A DNA stretch of 64,000 nt. It comes from Longitalea luteola. Its GTDB lineage: Bacteria > Bacteroidota > Bacteroidia > Chitinophagales > Chitinophagaceae. Both the position numbers and the translations under genes were made by a program. Below are positions 34,399-45,000 of this stretch, in pieces. Position 1 is the first letter of the stretch, and every line of letters starts with the position of its first letter. The notes under the pieces were generated by a model. The model made no database searches. It was not told the DNA's origin and saw nothing but the letters and a program-made list of their open reading frames with translations. The stretch is taken from assembly GCF_017356035.1 (NCBI RefSeq), contig NZ_JAFIQX010000001.1:310001-374000 (forward strand). Direction: 5' to 3'.

Positions 34399-34490
34399 AA
34401 AGCCCCGGAGTTCTTCACTAAACATTATAGAATCAACGTGAGCTTGTCCAAAACTCGCGATTCAAATCTTGTTTCAACCTCCGGGGCTTT
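34399..34490. repeat. 12-bp perfect inverted repeat enclosing 68 nt between FecR and SusC genes
   Basis: AAAGCCCCGGAG at 34399-34410 and CTCCGGGGCTTT at 34479-34490 can pair exactly and close a 68-nt loop. It follows the FecR stop by about 30 bp. With CTTTACTTT after the right arm it may attenuate or end the sigma/anti-sigma transcript before the transporter operon. The long loop is unusual for a terminator. Confidence 0.6.
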
Positions 34491-34833
34491 ACTTTACTCA
34501 GTCTTCGTAATTTTTTATTTCAGAACTTGGAATATACATCTAGTACCTATAAAAATTCATTAAACCTTTGGAGATTACCAAGAGGTTGTTTGGTATTCGG
34601 TAGAAATAAAAGTGCAATTGAGCGGTTAATCGGCGAAAGTCAATTCCGTCCTGACAGTGCCATCCCTTCTTCTATCTCCATTCCTAACGGAAAGTATAGC
34701 GCTACATCTCCAAGTGATATGACCGCTAACCATTGAACCCGTCTCAAGTAACCTTAAAAAAATCACGCCGGATGGTACCCGACGTGATGGATGCAAGTTA
34801 TAACTGGTTTTATTACTCACACAAAACAAAGCT
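34491..34833. other. Long 5' region of the SusC-type gene
   Basis: About 340 bp without a supported gene. It should hold the ECF-sigma-dependent promoter of the SusC operon. A GC-rich hairpin at 34762-34788 lies about 45 bp before the frame's first ATG. I could not identify promoter boxes with confidence. Confidence 0.5.
34755..34790 (-). terminator. Terminator-like hairpin on the minus strand in the SusC leader
   Basis: On the minus strand ATCACG...CGTGAT closes a stem containing CGG/CCG pairs and is followed by seven Ts (34755-34761 on the plus strand are As). No minus-strand gene ends here. It would stop antisense transcription, or act as a leader hairpin when read on the plus strand. Confidence 0.5.
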
Positions 34834-37800
34834 ATGCAATCTTTTGCTGTCGGCAAAGGCTCTGCTACCAGCATGACCATGCCAAAACTACACTGCTCTA
34901 TTTCACGACAATTGACACGTGTTATGAAAATTTCTGGAATTATTTTATTGGCTACCTCCTTGCATCTGAGTGCAAAAGCCGTAACGCAGACCGTAACTCT
35001 GTCTGAAATTGATGCTCCTTTTCTCAAAGTCATGCATCTAATCGAAAACCAAACGGGCTATGCTATTTTTTATAATGTTAGTTTGATTAGTCAAGCGAAA
35101 AAAGTGACTATAAACGTAAAGAATATGCCTCTAATACAGGCATTGGATCTTTGCTTTAAAGATCAACCTTTTACTTATGTTATCAGGGGAAATAATATCA
35201 CATTAAAATTCAGGCAAGAGAAGAAAATTAGAGAAGACCCCGGAGTAGATGTGACAGGTAAAATAACTGACAAAGAGGGGATGCCACTAGTTGGAGCAAA
35301 TGTAAAAATTAAGGGAACGAGTAAAGGAGCAATTACGAATTCCGATGGTTCCTTTCTATTAAAGGATGTGGACGACAATTCTGTTTTAGAAATCTCCTAT
35401 GTTGGTTTTGAGACAGCAATAGTTTCTTTGAAAGGACGTAAATCTTTAGTTATTGGCCTCAATCCTAAATCTACTTTTTTAGATGAAACTGTTGTGATTG
35501 CATATGGTACAACGAGTAAGAGGTTGACTACTGGCAATGTGTCAAGTGTTAAAGCGTCCGACATTGAGAAACAGCCTGTTCAAAACCCTCTTTTGACATT
35601 ACAAGGTCGCGTTCCGGGTGTAGAAGTTACACAGCTAACCGGTTTGCCTGGCGGTGGGGTAAATGTACGTATTCAAGGGCAAAATAGTATTGAAAGCGGT
35701 TTAGATCCATTGATTGTTATAGATGGGGTGCCTTTTCCATCAAGGCTTGCATATGGAAATTACATGGAAGGAACAGTTCAAAATGGCAGTCCACTTAACT
35801 ATGTGAACCCGGCTGATATTGAATCAATAGCTGTTTTGAAAGACGCAGACGCTACAGCAATTTATGGATCCCGGGCGGCCAACGGAGCCATACTTATTAC
35901 AACAAAGAAGGGAAAAGCCGGAAAAGGCACTCTTACATTTAACATGCAACAAGGATGGGGAAACGTTTCAAGGAAAGTAGATATGATGAATACATCTCAA
36001 TATCTCGAGATGCGGAAAGAGGCCTTTCATAACAGCGGACAAGTTCCCTCTGCAAACCCTTCAGCTTCTGGTTCGTCTGTTTATGCTCCAGATATTATGT
36101 TTTGGGACACTACCAGATATACGGATTGGCAGGAAACATTAATTGGTGGTACTGCGCAATATACCAACGTTAACGCTCGTATTTCCGGTGGTACGCCAAG
36201 TCTGCAATATTTAATTGGGGCCACTTATAATCGGCAAACAACTGTATTTCCTGGTAGGTTTGACGATAATATTGGAACACTGCATTTTAACCTAAGTGGA
36301 GCGCCTGGCAATGGGAAATTACGGATGCAACTATCAGGATCGTATTCCTATGATCAAAATCATCTGCCGGGCGTTGACTTAACTCAGTCAGCATTACTTA
36401 CTGAGCCCAATGCACCTGAACTGTTCACAAGCAATGGCAACTTAAATTGGGCACAAAATGCAACTGGTAGGTCGACATTTATTAACCCGCTGGCTAATGC
36501 TAACAGTACTGATTATAACAACACCACTAAAAATCTAATTGGTAATCTCACTATTAGCTATCGTCTTTTGGAGGGCTTGGACTTACGTACAAGTTTCGGA
36601 TATACTAATATGCAAACGAATATCTTTAACCCAATTAGATTGGAAGTAAATAGACCTGAACGTAGAGCAACGTCGCAGAGGATCGCGGGTTTTGGAAATA
36701 GAAACATGAGCTCTTGGATCATCGAGCCTCAAATAAACTATCAAGCTCGTGCATGGAGAATAAAATTGGACGCTTTGGTGGGTACAACTATTCAGAAAAG
36801 CAGCATAGATTATTTATCATTGTTTGGTTTTGGCTTTCCGACAGATCAATTGATGAAGACTCTAAATGCGGCCACTTCTATTAACGCTGATCTTTCAAAC
36901 TCTGTCACAAATAGGTTTAATGCTCTTTTTGGCAGATTGAATTTTAATATGGACGATAAATACATTTTGAATTTGACCGGCCGGCGAGACGGCAGCAACA
37001 AATTTGGAGGTAATAATAAATTTCAAAACTTCGGAAGTGTGGGTGTGGCATGGATAATGAGTGAGGAAAAGTGGTTTAGGAAACGGTTTCCGTTCGTTAG
37101 TTTCGGCAAGGTCCGTAGCAGTTTCGGAATAACGGGAAACGATCAAATACCTGATTTTGCTTACTTGAGCACTTATGGAATTAGCTATTCTACAATCTTG
37201 TATCAAGGTAACATTGGTTTAAATGTGGAAAAAATACCCAATCCGAACTTGCAATGGGAGGAAACTAAAAAATGGCAAACCGGAATAGATTTTGGCATAT
37301 TGCAAGATCGTATTGTTGTAGGTGCAACGTATTCTAGAAATAGAAGCAGCAATCAACTCGTGCAGTATGTTTTACCGACATTTTCAGGTTTCAGTCAAAT
37401 TGCTCAGAATCTTCCAGCGACAATTGAGAACACAATCTGGGAGTTTACGATCACATCCACCAATCTAAGAAGTAAAAGCTTTAGCTGGACAACCTCGGCT
37501 AATTTTTCAATTCCAAAAAACAAATTAAGAAGTTTTCCAGGGATAGAACTAACCGCCCATGCGACCGGAGCAACCGGCGTTGTTGTAGGTCAACCCATTG
37601 GGGTAAGTAAGGTTGCTTCATTTGCGGGGACGAATCCGGTAAATGGAGCATATATGATTAGAGATAAAAATGGAAATCCAGTGGCCACAGCACCTCAGGA
37701 AGAAGACCGGAATGTGTTCATATCGTCGTTGGCCAGGTACTACGGAGGCCTTATGAATACTTTTACTTATAGACGCCTTCAACTCGAAGTACTTTTTCAA

Positions 37801-38217
37801 TTTGTAAGAAAACGAGGTGCTAATGATATGGTCTTCTATAATGGTAAGAGATACCCAGGAGAGTTTTCTAGCGGAGAAAGTAATCAACCTACTGCTGTAC
37901 GAGATCGTTGGCAAAAGCCCGGGGACAATACTTCTAAAGCTCCTTATTTAACCGCTGGATTTTTGTCCAGAGTAATCAATAGTGATGCATGGTACACTTA
38001 TGATGCATCATTTGTTCGGTTAAAAAATATATCGCTTTCATGGCAGGTACCCGATAAGCTAGTAAAAAAATTACACCTTCAAAATGCCAGATTATCGTGT
38101 AACGGTCAGAACGTTGCAACATTTACTAACTATCAAGGACTGGACCCCGAGACAGCAAGTGTAAGTATACTTCCGCCACTTCGCATGTTAACTATCGGCG
38201 TACAAATTGAATTTTAA
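34834..38217 (+). CDS. SusC/RagA-family TonB-dependent outer-membrane transporter with STN signalling domain
   Basis: 1127 residues. After the leader (MKISGIILLATSLHLSAKAV, so the real start may be the ATG at 34924) comes an STN domain (residues 50-125, ALDLCFKDQPFTYVIRGNNI). A carboxypeptidase-regulatory-like barrel (VTGKITDKEGMPLVGANVKI) follows, then a plug domain (NVRIQGQNSIESGLDPLIVI, ATAIYGSRAANGAILITTKK) and the large beta-barrel ending in Phe (LTIGVQIEF). It imports an oligomeric substrate through the outer membrane with SusD. The STN domain links it to the FecR/FecI pair just upstream. The TonB-box region reads ETVVIAYGT. Confidence 0.95.
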   Translation: MQSFAVGKGSATSMTMPKLHCSISRQLTRVMKISGIILLATSLHLSAKAVTQTVTLSEIDAPFLKVMHLIENQTGYAIFYNVSLISQAKKVTINVKNMPLIQALDLCFKDQPFTYVIRGNNITLKFRQEKKIREDPGVDVTGKITDKEGMPLVGANVKIKGTSKGAITNSDGSFLLKDVDDNSVLEISYVGFETAIVSLKGRKSLVIGLNPKSTFLDETVVIAYGTTSKRLTTGNVSSVKASDIEKQPVQNPLLTLQGRVPGVEVTQLTGLPGGGVNVRIQGQNSIESGLDPLIVIDGVPFPSRLAYGNYMEGTVQNGSPLNYVNPADIESIAVLKDADATAIYGSRAANGAILITTKKGKAGKGTLTFNMQQGWGNVSRKVDMMNTSQYLEMRKEAFHNSGQVPSANPSASGSSVYAPDIMFWDTTRYTDWQETLIGGTAQYTNVNARISGGTPSLQYLIGATYNRQTTVFPGRFDDNIGTLHFNLSGAPGNGKLRMQLSGSYSYDQNHLPGVDLTQSALLTEPNAPELFTSNGNLNWAQNATGRSTFINPLANANSTDYNNTTKNLIGNLTISYRLLEGLDLRTSFGYTNMQTNIFNPIRLEVNRPERRATSQRIAGFGNRNMSSWIIEPQINYQARAWRIKLDALVGTTIQKSSIDYLSLFGFGFPTDQLMKTLNAATSINADLSNSVTNRFNALFGRLNFNMDDKYILNLTGRRDGSNKFGGNNKFQNFGSVGVAWIMSEEKWFRKRFPFVSFGKVRSSFGITGNDQIPDFAYLSTYGISYSTILYQGNIGLNVEKIPNPNLQWEETKKWQTGIDFGILQDRIVVGATYSRNRSSNQLVQYVLPTFSGFSQIAQNLPATIENTIWEFTITSTNLRSKSFSWTTSANFSIPKNKLRSFPGIELTAHATGATGVVVGQPIGVSKVASFAGTNPVNGAYMIRDKNGNPVATAPQEEDRNVFISSLARYYGGLMNTFTYRRLQLEVLFQFVRKRGANDMVFYNGKRYPGEFSSGESNQPTAVRDRWQKPGDNTSKAPYLTAGFLSRVINSDAWYTYDASFVRLKNISLSWQVPDKLVKKLHLQNARLSCNGQNVATFTNYQGLDPETASVSILPPLRMLTIGVQIEF

Positions 38218-38244
38218 AAGGGTAATACAGTTAAATCGTATAAT

Positions 38245-39726
38245 ATGAACTGCTCAACTTTATGTCGCAAGATGAATCGGTTTATTTTGGTCATTTCTCT
38301 TTTTTCATTGTCATGCAAAAAATTGGTTGAGACGCCTCCTCCAACTAATGTTTTAGCAGAGACTAATACTTTTTCCGTTGATGCAACTGCCATTGCTGTT
38401 CTAAATGGAATTTATATTTCTATGAACGAAGACAATCAGCCAATTCAAGGTAGAAAGAGCATATCGCTTTTGGGTGGGCTTTCCGCCGATGAACTTACTT
38501 TATATTCTGGAATTGGCGAGCCGAGTTATGAAGGTTATTACCGCAATTCTCTTTCTGCCTTGGATGAAATAGGTACCCAACATTGGGCACCGCTTTTTAG
38601 TTATATTTTTAGATGTAATGCCGCAATTGAAGGACTAATGTCACCACAGGCTAGTTCATTAACGCCAATTGTGAAACAACAACTACTAGGTGAAGCTAGA
38701 TTTTTGCGTGCCTTTTTCTACTTTTATCTGGTCAGCCTTTTTGGAGATGTTCCACTTGTTCTTTCAACTGACCCCTCTGTTAATGTATCACTGAGCAGAA
38801 CATCCAAGGAAGAGGTCTTTAAACAAATCATTTCAGATCTTGTAGAAGCGGAAAAACTGTTAAGCAGTGATTATTTGGATGGCACTCTTTTAACTAATAG
38901 TGTGGAAAGAGTTCGCCCTACTCGCTGGGCCGCCAACGCTTTTTTAGCGAGGGTATACCTATTCATTGGCGATTTTGCTAACGCAGAGGCCATGTCGTCC
39001 CTTCTGATCGGTAACAACCATTTATATGGTCCACTACCTGACTTAAATGATGTGTTTCTTAAAAATAGCAGAGAGGCAATCTGGCAGTTGCAGCCAACCG
39101 CAATTGATTTTAACACCACAGAAGCTACTGTTTTGGTGCTTCCCGAAGCAGGTCCAAGTGACGCCAATCCAGTTTACGTAAGCGATATACTTTTCAATAG
39201 TTTTGAACCTGATGATCTCCGGGCGTTACCAAAAAATTGGATAGATACGATTGCAATTTCTGGAACGACATACCGATTTCCTTATAAATACAAGTTGAAT
39301 CTTCCTGACGGATCGATTACTTCCAATTCAGGGTCTGACAATATGCAAGAATATTTCATGATGCTGCGTGTGGGCGAGCAGTATCTAATACGCGCTGAGG
39401 CACGGGCGCAACAGTCAAAGGTTGCTGAAGCTAAAGAGGATTTAAATGTAATCAGGACGAGAGCTGGATTGCCTAATACTACTGCAGACTCAAAGGAAGA
39501 AATGTTGGCAGCAATTCTGCATGAGCGCCGGGTGGAGCTTTTTTCTGAATGGGGCCATCGCTGGATTGATCTCAAACGAACGGGTACAATAGACGCAGTA
39601 ATGAGTATCGTAACGCCGTTGAAATCAAACGGTGGCTCTTGGGAATCATATCAACAATTATATCCTATTCCAAAAACGAGTGATATTGATAGAGCTCCCA
39701 ATATAAAGCAGAACACTGGGTATTAA
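38245..39726 (+). CDS. SusD/RagB-family surface lipoprotein
   Basis: 493 residues (or 484 from the ATG at 38272). The lipobox LFSLSCKK gives a lipidated Cys. The SusD/RagB fold shows GEARFLRAFFYFYLVSLFGDVPLV, TRWAANAFLARVYLFIGDFA and the C-terminal RAEARAQQSKVAEAKEDLN, ERRVELFSEWGHRWIDLKR. It acts as the lid and binding partner of the SusC transporter. It follows SusC by 27 bp. No glycan-degrading enzyme is nearby; the neighbours are thioredoxin and peptidase genes, which favours a peptide substrate. Confidence 0.95.
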   Translation: MNCSTLCRKMNRFILVISLFSLSCKKLVETPPPTNVLAETNTFSVDATAIAVLNGIYISMNEDNQPIQGRKSISLLGGLSADELTLYSGIGEPSYEGYYRNSLSALDEIGTQHWAPLFSYIFRCNAAIEGLMSPQASSLTPIVKQQLLGEARFLRAFFYFYLVSLFGDVPLVLSTDPSVNVSLSRTSKEEVFKQIISDLVEAEKLLSSDYLDGTLLTNSVERVRPTRWAANAFLARVYLFIGDFANAEAMSSLLIGNNHLYGPLPDLNDVFLKNSREAIWQLQPTAIDFNTTEATVLVLPEAGPSDANPVYVSDILFNSFEPDDLRALPKNWIDTIAISGTTYRFPYKYKLNLPDGSITSNSGSDNMQEYFMMLRVGEQYLIRAEARAQQSKVAEAKEDLNVIRTRAGLPNTTADSKEEMLAAILHERRVELFSEWGHRWIDLKRTGTIDAVMSIVTPLKSNGGSWESYQQLYPIPKTSDIDRAPNIKQNTGY

Positions 39727-39766
39727 GAAAGGAAAACTAGTAATCATGATTTTTAAGTTTTGCAAT

Positions 39767-41191
39767 ATGAATAAAAAGTGTTGGATAAAGCTTGCTATTT
39801 CTCTGCTTCTTTTGGCGCCGTTAAATATGCAATCGCAAGAACCTGTTATAGACAATCATCTAAATGGGCCTGGGATACAATGGTCCAAAGGGCTGAGTTG
39901 GGAGCAGGTGAAAGTCAAGGCAAAAAAGGATGGTAAATACATTTTTCTTGATTGTTTTACAACATGGTGTGGCCCTTGTAAACGAATGAATACGGAGGTA
40001 TTTAATTTAGACACGGTGGGAAGATTTATTAACTCAAACTTTATTTCCGTCAAAGTTCAGATGGATAGGACTGCAATGGACGGCGAAGATGTTAAAAAAT
40101 GGTATCAAAGCGCTGACAGTCTATTGAGCCAATACTCTATAAGAAGCTATCCCTGTTATTTGTTCTTTTCTCCTGAAGGCACAATCGTACATAAAGAAGT
40201 CGGATACAAAGCATCAGCTGAGTTTATTGCAATTGCCAAAGAGGCCATTTTACCAGGGAGAAGCTTTTATGATCCAACTGCTGGCTATTTGGAATTAAAA
40301 AAGAACTTTCTGATGGGCAATATTATATATGATAGTTTGCCGGCTATGATAGAAATGGCAGAAATGAGAAATGATAGCATAATGCGCATGCAATTGATCC
40401 GAACACATGTAGATATCAGCGTAAGATTGCCAAAAGAAAAACGCTATCTGCCCCGAAATATTGAGTGCTGGGTAGCATTAAACCCAGGCATCAACACTAA
40501 GTTATTTAAAATGTTTTATGCAGACGCTAAGTTTATTGATAAGGTGATGAAAGAAGAAGGATACGTGGCAGCAAACATAGTGGAACCTGCGATAATGTAT
40601 GAAATTGCCATTCCTTTTTTAGAGCAGGAGGCAGCGGAGTCTGGTGTAGCCATGACGGGCGGATATCTTACAGATATTTCGGGCAAGAATTTGTTGCAGG
40701 CTGACTATCGGGAAGCACACTGGTATAAGCTTGCCAAGCTAATTTCCAAAAGGTTCAATAGGTACTATGCGCAGCGTGTTGTTTTAAAATCAAAAATCGA
40801 ATGGTACACCAGGCATTGGAATTATGGTGCCGCTGCGAAGTATTCGCTTATTTATTTAAATAAGTATCCCCCTACTCTGAAGAAAGGTGTATCCGACCGA
40901 ATCAACGCGATGGCTTGGAATGCGTTTATGTACGTAAATGAAAAAGAAGTTTTGTATGGGTACATTAGGTGGATGGAAAAAGTAATCAAAGCAAAACCTA
41001 CGGTTGCCGCTTGGATCGATACCTATGCAAACCTTTTGTATAAAGTTGGACTAAAAGATCAGGCAATTGGTTGGCAAGGAAAAGCAGTTTCTTTGTCACC
41101 ATCCGACAAAGATATGCAAGAAGCGTTGTACAAAATGAAGCTGGGACAGCCCACTTATGTACATAGGGGTGCAGTCTGGTTAAACAATTGA
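39767..41191 (+). CDS. Secreted thioredoxin-fold protein with long C-terminal helical region
   Basis: About 474 residues from MNKKCWIKLAISLLLLAPLN (the frame also allows ATG 39746). A signal peptide is followed by a thioredoxin domain with FLDCFTTWCGPCKRMNTEVF (active WCGPC near residue 66) and cis-Pro SYPCYLFFSPEG. Beyond about residue 160 is a 300-residue helical part, likely TPR-like at the end (KAKPTVAAWIDTYANLLYKV, DQAIGWQGKAVSLSPSDKDM). It acts in the periplasm or at the surface as a disulfide reductase/isomerase. It lies in the SusCD operon 20-40 bp after SusD. Confidence 0.85.
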   Translation: MNKKCWIKLAISLLLLAPLNMQSQEPVIDNHLNGPGIQWSKGLSWEQVKVKAKKDGKYIFLDCFTTWCGPCKRMNTEVFNLDTVGRFINSNFISVKVQMDRTAMDGEDVKKWYQSADSLLSQYSIRSYPCYLFFSPEGTIVHKEVGYKASAEFIAIAKEAILPGRSFYDPTAGYLELKKNFLMGNIIYDSLPAMIEMAEMRNDSIMRMQLIRTHVDISVRLPKEKRYLPRNIECWVALNPGINTKLFKMFYADAKFIDKVMKEEGYVAANIVEPAIMYEIAIPFLEQEAAESGVAMTGGYLTDISGKNLLQADYREAHWYKLAKLISKRFNRYYAQRVVLKSKIEWYTRHWNYGAAAKYSLIYLNKYPPTLKKGVSDRINAMAWNAFMYVNEKEVLYGYIRWMEKVIKAKPTVAAWIDTYANLLYKVGLKDQAIGWQGKAVSLSPSDKDMQEALYKMKLGQPTYVHRGAVWLNN

Positions 41192-41224
41192 AATTTATAT
41201 TACTAAACAATTACAATTTATGTG

Positions 41225-41896
41225 ATGAAGAACAAAGATATTTTTACGATGGTATTGGCGACAATATTATTTTCAGCCTGTAAAAGGGAGGTTATACACA
41301 GTCCGAATGTTGCATCATTAACAATAATCAATGCGGTAACCGATGGTGAACCTGTTAGACTTGGAAGCAGGTCAGCTATCATTGCAAATAACAGCTCCGC
41401 TCACATGGCAATAGACATGGGTGAAAGTAGCCTGTATGTGTGGCCAGTCAGCGATTCTTCAAGACCGTACTTTTCGGATCAGAAATTCAAAATTGAAAAA
41501 GGTGAGGTGTACTCTCTCTTTCTTGCTGGATCTTATTCTAATGTGGAAGGCGTTTTAATAAAGGAAAATTTGCCATACCATTCAGACAGTACATGCGGTA
41601 TCCGATTCATAAATCTTTCTCCAGATAGTGGACCGCTTTCCGTTAACCTAAAGGAATCGCCTTCAGTATATGAAGCAAATAATCTAGATTATAAACAACA
41701 TACTGATTTTAAGTCGTATCCAGCCAAAGCCGATAATACAAAATATACTTTCGAAATTAGAAAGTCCTCAGATGATTCCCTCGTAGTGACTTACACCTTA
41801 AACACCCCGAGGTTCGCCAATGTCACATTAGTGATAAGGGGAAAGATCAATGATTTTTCTTCAGTTGGAATCACAAGAGTCAATAATGATAGATAA
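41225..41896 (+). CDS. DUF4397-like lipoprotein
   Basis: 223 residues from the ATG at 41225. The leader MKNKDIFTMVLATILFSACK ends in a lipobox. The body, with SLTIINAVTDGEPVRLGSR, SLFLAGSYSNVEGVLIKENL and CGIRFINLSPDSGPLSVNL, has the tandem beta-sandwich pattern of DUF4397 proteins found in many SusCD loci. The function of the family is unknown; it is probably a surface-exposed accessory lipoprotein. It follows the thioredoxin gene by 33 bp. Confidence 0.75.
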   Translation: MKNKDIFTMVLATILFSACKREVIHSPNVASLTIINAVTDGEPVRLGSRSAIIANNSSAHMAIDMGESSLYVWPVSDSSRPYFSDQKFKIEKGEVYSLFLAGSYSNVEGVLIKENLPYHSDSTCGIRFINLSPDSGPLSVNLKESPSVYEANNLDYKQHTDFKSYPAKADNTKYTFEIRKSSDDSLVVTYTLNTPRFANVTLVIRGKINDFSSVGITRVNNDR

Positions 41897-42095
41897 TTAT
41901 GCTGACCACCGGTATTATAATTAAGTCTTTTTAAACTCTTTAAAGGAATCGATTTAGAAAATACGCAAATGTTTTCTGGGGTATTCTTGTTACCATTGTC
42001 CTTACCGTTTTTCGGTCAATAATATGACGTCAACGTTCGGTGGCTAGACCTGTGTTGTCTCATAACACCATCTCAACGAATAAATATTTATTATT

Positions 42096-45000
42096 ATGCA
42101 AAGGTCCGTTTTCTCTTGGGTATTTTTATTTATCGTCTGTCAAATACATGCGCAGGAGAGAAAGAATTCTCTACCTCAAGTACTGTCTGAATCATCAATA
42201 CATGAAGATTTAAATAATCATGTGTGGAGCCACAACCAAGCCTACTTAACAAAGGGAAAGCCTCCCATTGATTTTAAGATCATAGATAACTGGAAAAGCG
42301 TGAGGGACGAGGTAGCTCTAAGCGAAGATGGTAAATATATTGCCTATAGTGTTGGAAATCACAACAGTAATAATAGAAGACTAGACACATTGGTGGTTCA
42401 GTCAACCAACAACAGTTGGCGTTACGCTATAACTGGTAGTGAGGACGGTCAGTTTTTAGCCAAGGGAAGACAATACCTTTACAAAACGAAAAATGGTTTA
42501 CATTCTCTCTTAACAGGAACAAATACTCTTGTCTCATTTCCAGGTGTATGTTCATACAAATTGCCACCAGACCTTGGCAGTGGTTGGGTGGCCTTTCAAC
42601 TTACGGATTACGATAAAACGGTTGTTTTACACAATTTTCTCTCAGGCGAACAGACAAGATACGCGCATGTGAAATCTTATGAATTCGATGCTAGTGGCCA
42701 GTGGCTTTGGTGCCAGGTTGAAGGAGAAAAAAGGCAGTTGATTTTACATAATGTTAAAACAGGTCGTGATCGAAATTTTAGCAACGTCGATGAGTTTGCG
42801 TTTGGCAAAAGTGGAATGTGTTTAGTCGTGAAGACTGCAGTACCCGGTTTGAAATATATAAACACGAAACTTGTGTATGTGAATTTAGTCACTGGCAAGA
42901 AGAGCGGTGTTTGGGAATCTGATAATCATGATCTTCAACTGGTTAGCTTTAGCCTAAATGCCAACGAAAAGGAAGTTGTTTTCATACTTGGAGATAGTGG
43001 TCATAATACTACCCCTTCTAATGGAGCATTGGCTGTACGCTCAAGAAAGAATTCTATATGGTACTGGGCTGAAGGATCAAATGCTGAGCTGCTCGTCCCA
43101 AATGATCAGAGGGAAGTGAAAGATGAACAAATTATTGGGAATGCTGCTTTTTTCACGGATGATGGCCGATTCATTCAGTTTGTTTTGGAGGTGCCTGAAG
43201 AGAAGCGAAGTCCTATGCCTGGTAAAGCCCAGGTAGATGTTTGGAGCTATCACGATAAATTCTTACAGTCAATGCAGCCTCATTTGGAAAACCAACACCG
43301 ACAATACAAGGCGGTCATAAATTTAAAAAATAGAAATGTAGTTCTATTAGAGAACGAGTATGAACATGTACTTGAAATACACGGTGAATACGCCATTGTT
43401 TCAAAATCAAGTTTCGAATCTAATGGTGATTTATTTTGGAGGTCGGGTAACTACTTGGATAGTGCATGGCTTGTGTCATTACACACAGGTGAGCGAAAAT
43501 ATATTGCAAGCCGCGGACAACACAGCTTCGATGTGATTTTTTCTCCGGGTGGGGAATATGTGGTTTATTTTGACATCACTAATGGCTGTCATTACTTCAG
43601 TTATAATTTGCGCACTGGAAAGCGGCATAGGATCTCGTCAGGAATCCCCGACTCGCTGCTTGCACTTAGACCTCAAATAGATGCGAAACCGCAATTTTCT
43701 TATGGTGTTGCAGGTTTTTTATTAAATGACAAAGGTGTTTTTGTGTATGACGAATATGACATTTGGCAACTAGATTTGGCCGGTGTAAAGCCTCCCTTAA
43801 ACGTTACCTCTATAGGTTCAGCAACTAAAACCGTATTCAGTATGCTAACAGTAGACAGGTGGTACCCGACAAAGCAGATTATTGCTATTGACGAGCCCTT
43901 GATTGTCCGCGCTTTTAACACGGAAACAAAATATAGCGGGTTCTATCAAAAAAATCTTAAATCTCGTCAGCGTCCTGACTCTTTGTATATGGCACCAGTC
44001 AGCTTCGGTACGCAAATTCTTTTAAGTAGTGCTAACTCCACAGGAGCCAAAGAAAACCACAAAGCTTTCACGATTGGCATTGTCAAACGGGAGTCATTCA
44101 ATGCGGCTCCAAATTACTTTTGTACTTTAGACTTCAAAAACTTCAAGCAGTTAACTTTTCTTCAACCTCATACGGAGATCAATTGGTTGACCGCAGAATT
44201 GCATACATTCAAGCAGCTTGATGGAACAGAAAGCCATGGAATTCTTTATAAGCCACAGAACTTTGATTCTACAAAGCGATATCCGATGATAATCACATTT
44301 TATGCTATGTTAACAAACGGTTTACATCGCTATCCCCAAGCAGAATATATCACAGCACCAAGTATTTTTAAGAATCCAGCATGGATGGTTAGTCATGGGT
44401 ACCTGGTATTTGTTCCAGACATTTATTTTAAAAAAGATCAATGGGGTCCCAGTACAGTCAATGGCATTGAAGGTGCAGTAGAATATCTGCGATCATTACC
44501 ATATGTTGATTCAAACCATCTTGGCGTAGGTGGTCATAGCAATTCTGGAAGATTTGGTTATTATTTGTTTACTCATTCAAACTCATTCGCAGCAATGTCC
44601 CTAGGCTCAGGTTTCGGAGGTACGAATGTAATTAGCGTGGCGGTGTCGTTAGTTCATGGAGGAAAGGGAGAAAGCGGGTTAGAATGGGCCGAAAACGGTG
44701 CATACGGCGCAGCGCTTGGCTCTCTGTGGGAAAACAAGGAAAGGTGGATTGACCATACGGCAGTTATACAAGCAGATAGGTCAACAAGCCCGCTGTTGTT
44801 GTTTCACAATAAAAAGGATGGCGACGACGTTCGCCTTGCGGAAGAGCTATTTGTTAGTTTGAGAAGGCTAGAAAAAAAGGCATGGTGGCTGCAATATGAT
44901 TATGGAGGTCATGAAGTTTGGAAATTAGAAGAACAACGGGATTTCACAATTAGATACACACAGTTTTTTGATCACTACTTAAAAAGTGCGCCGGCACCTA

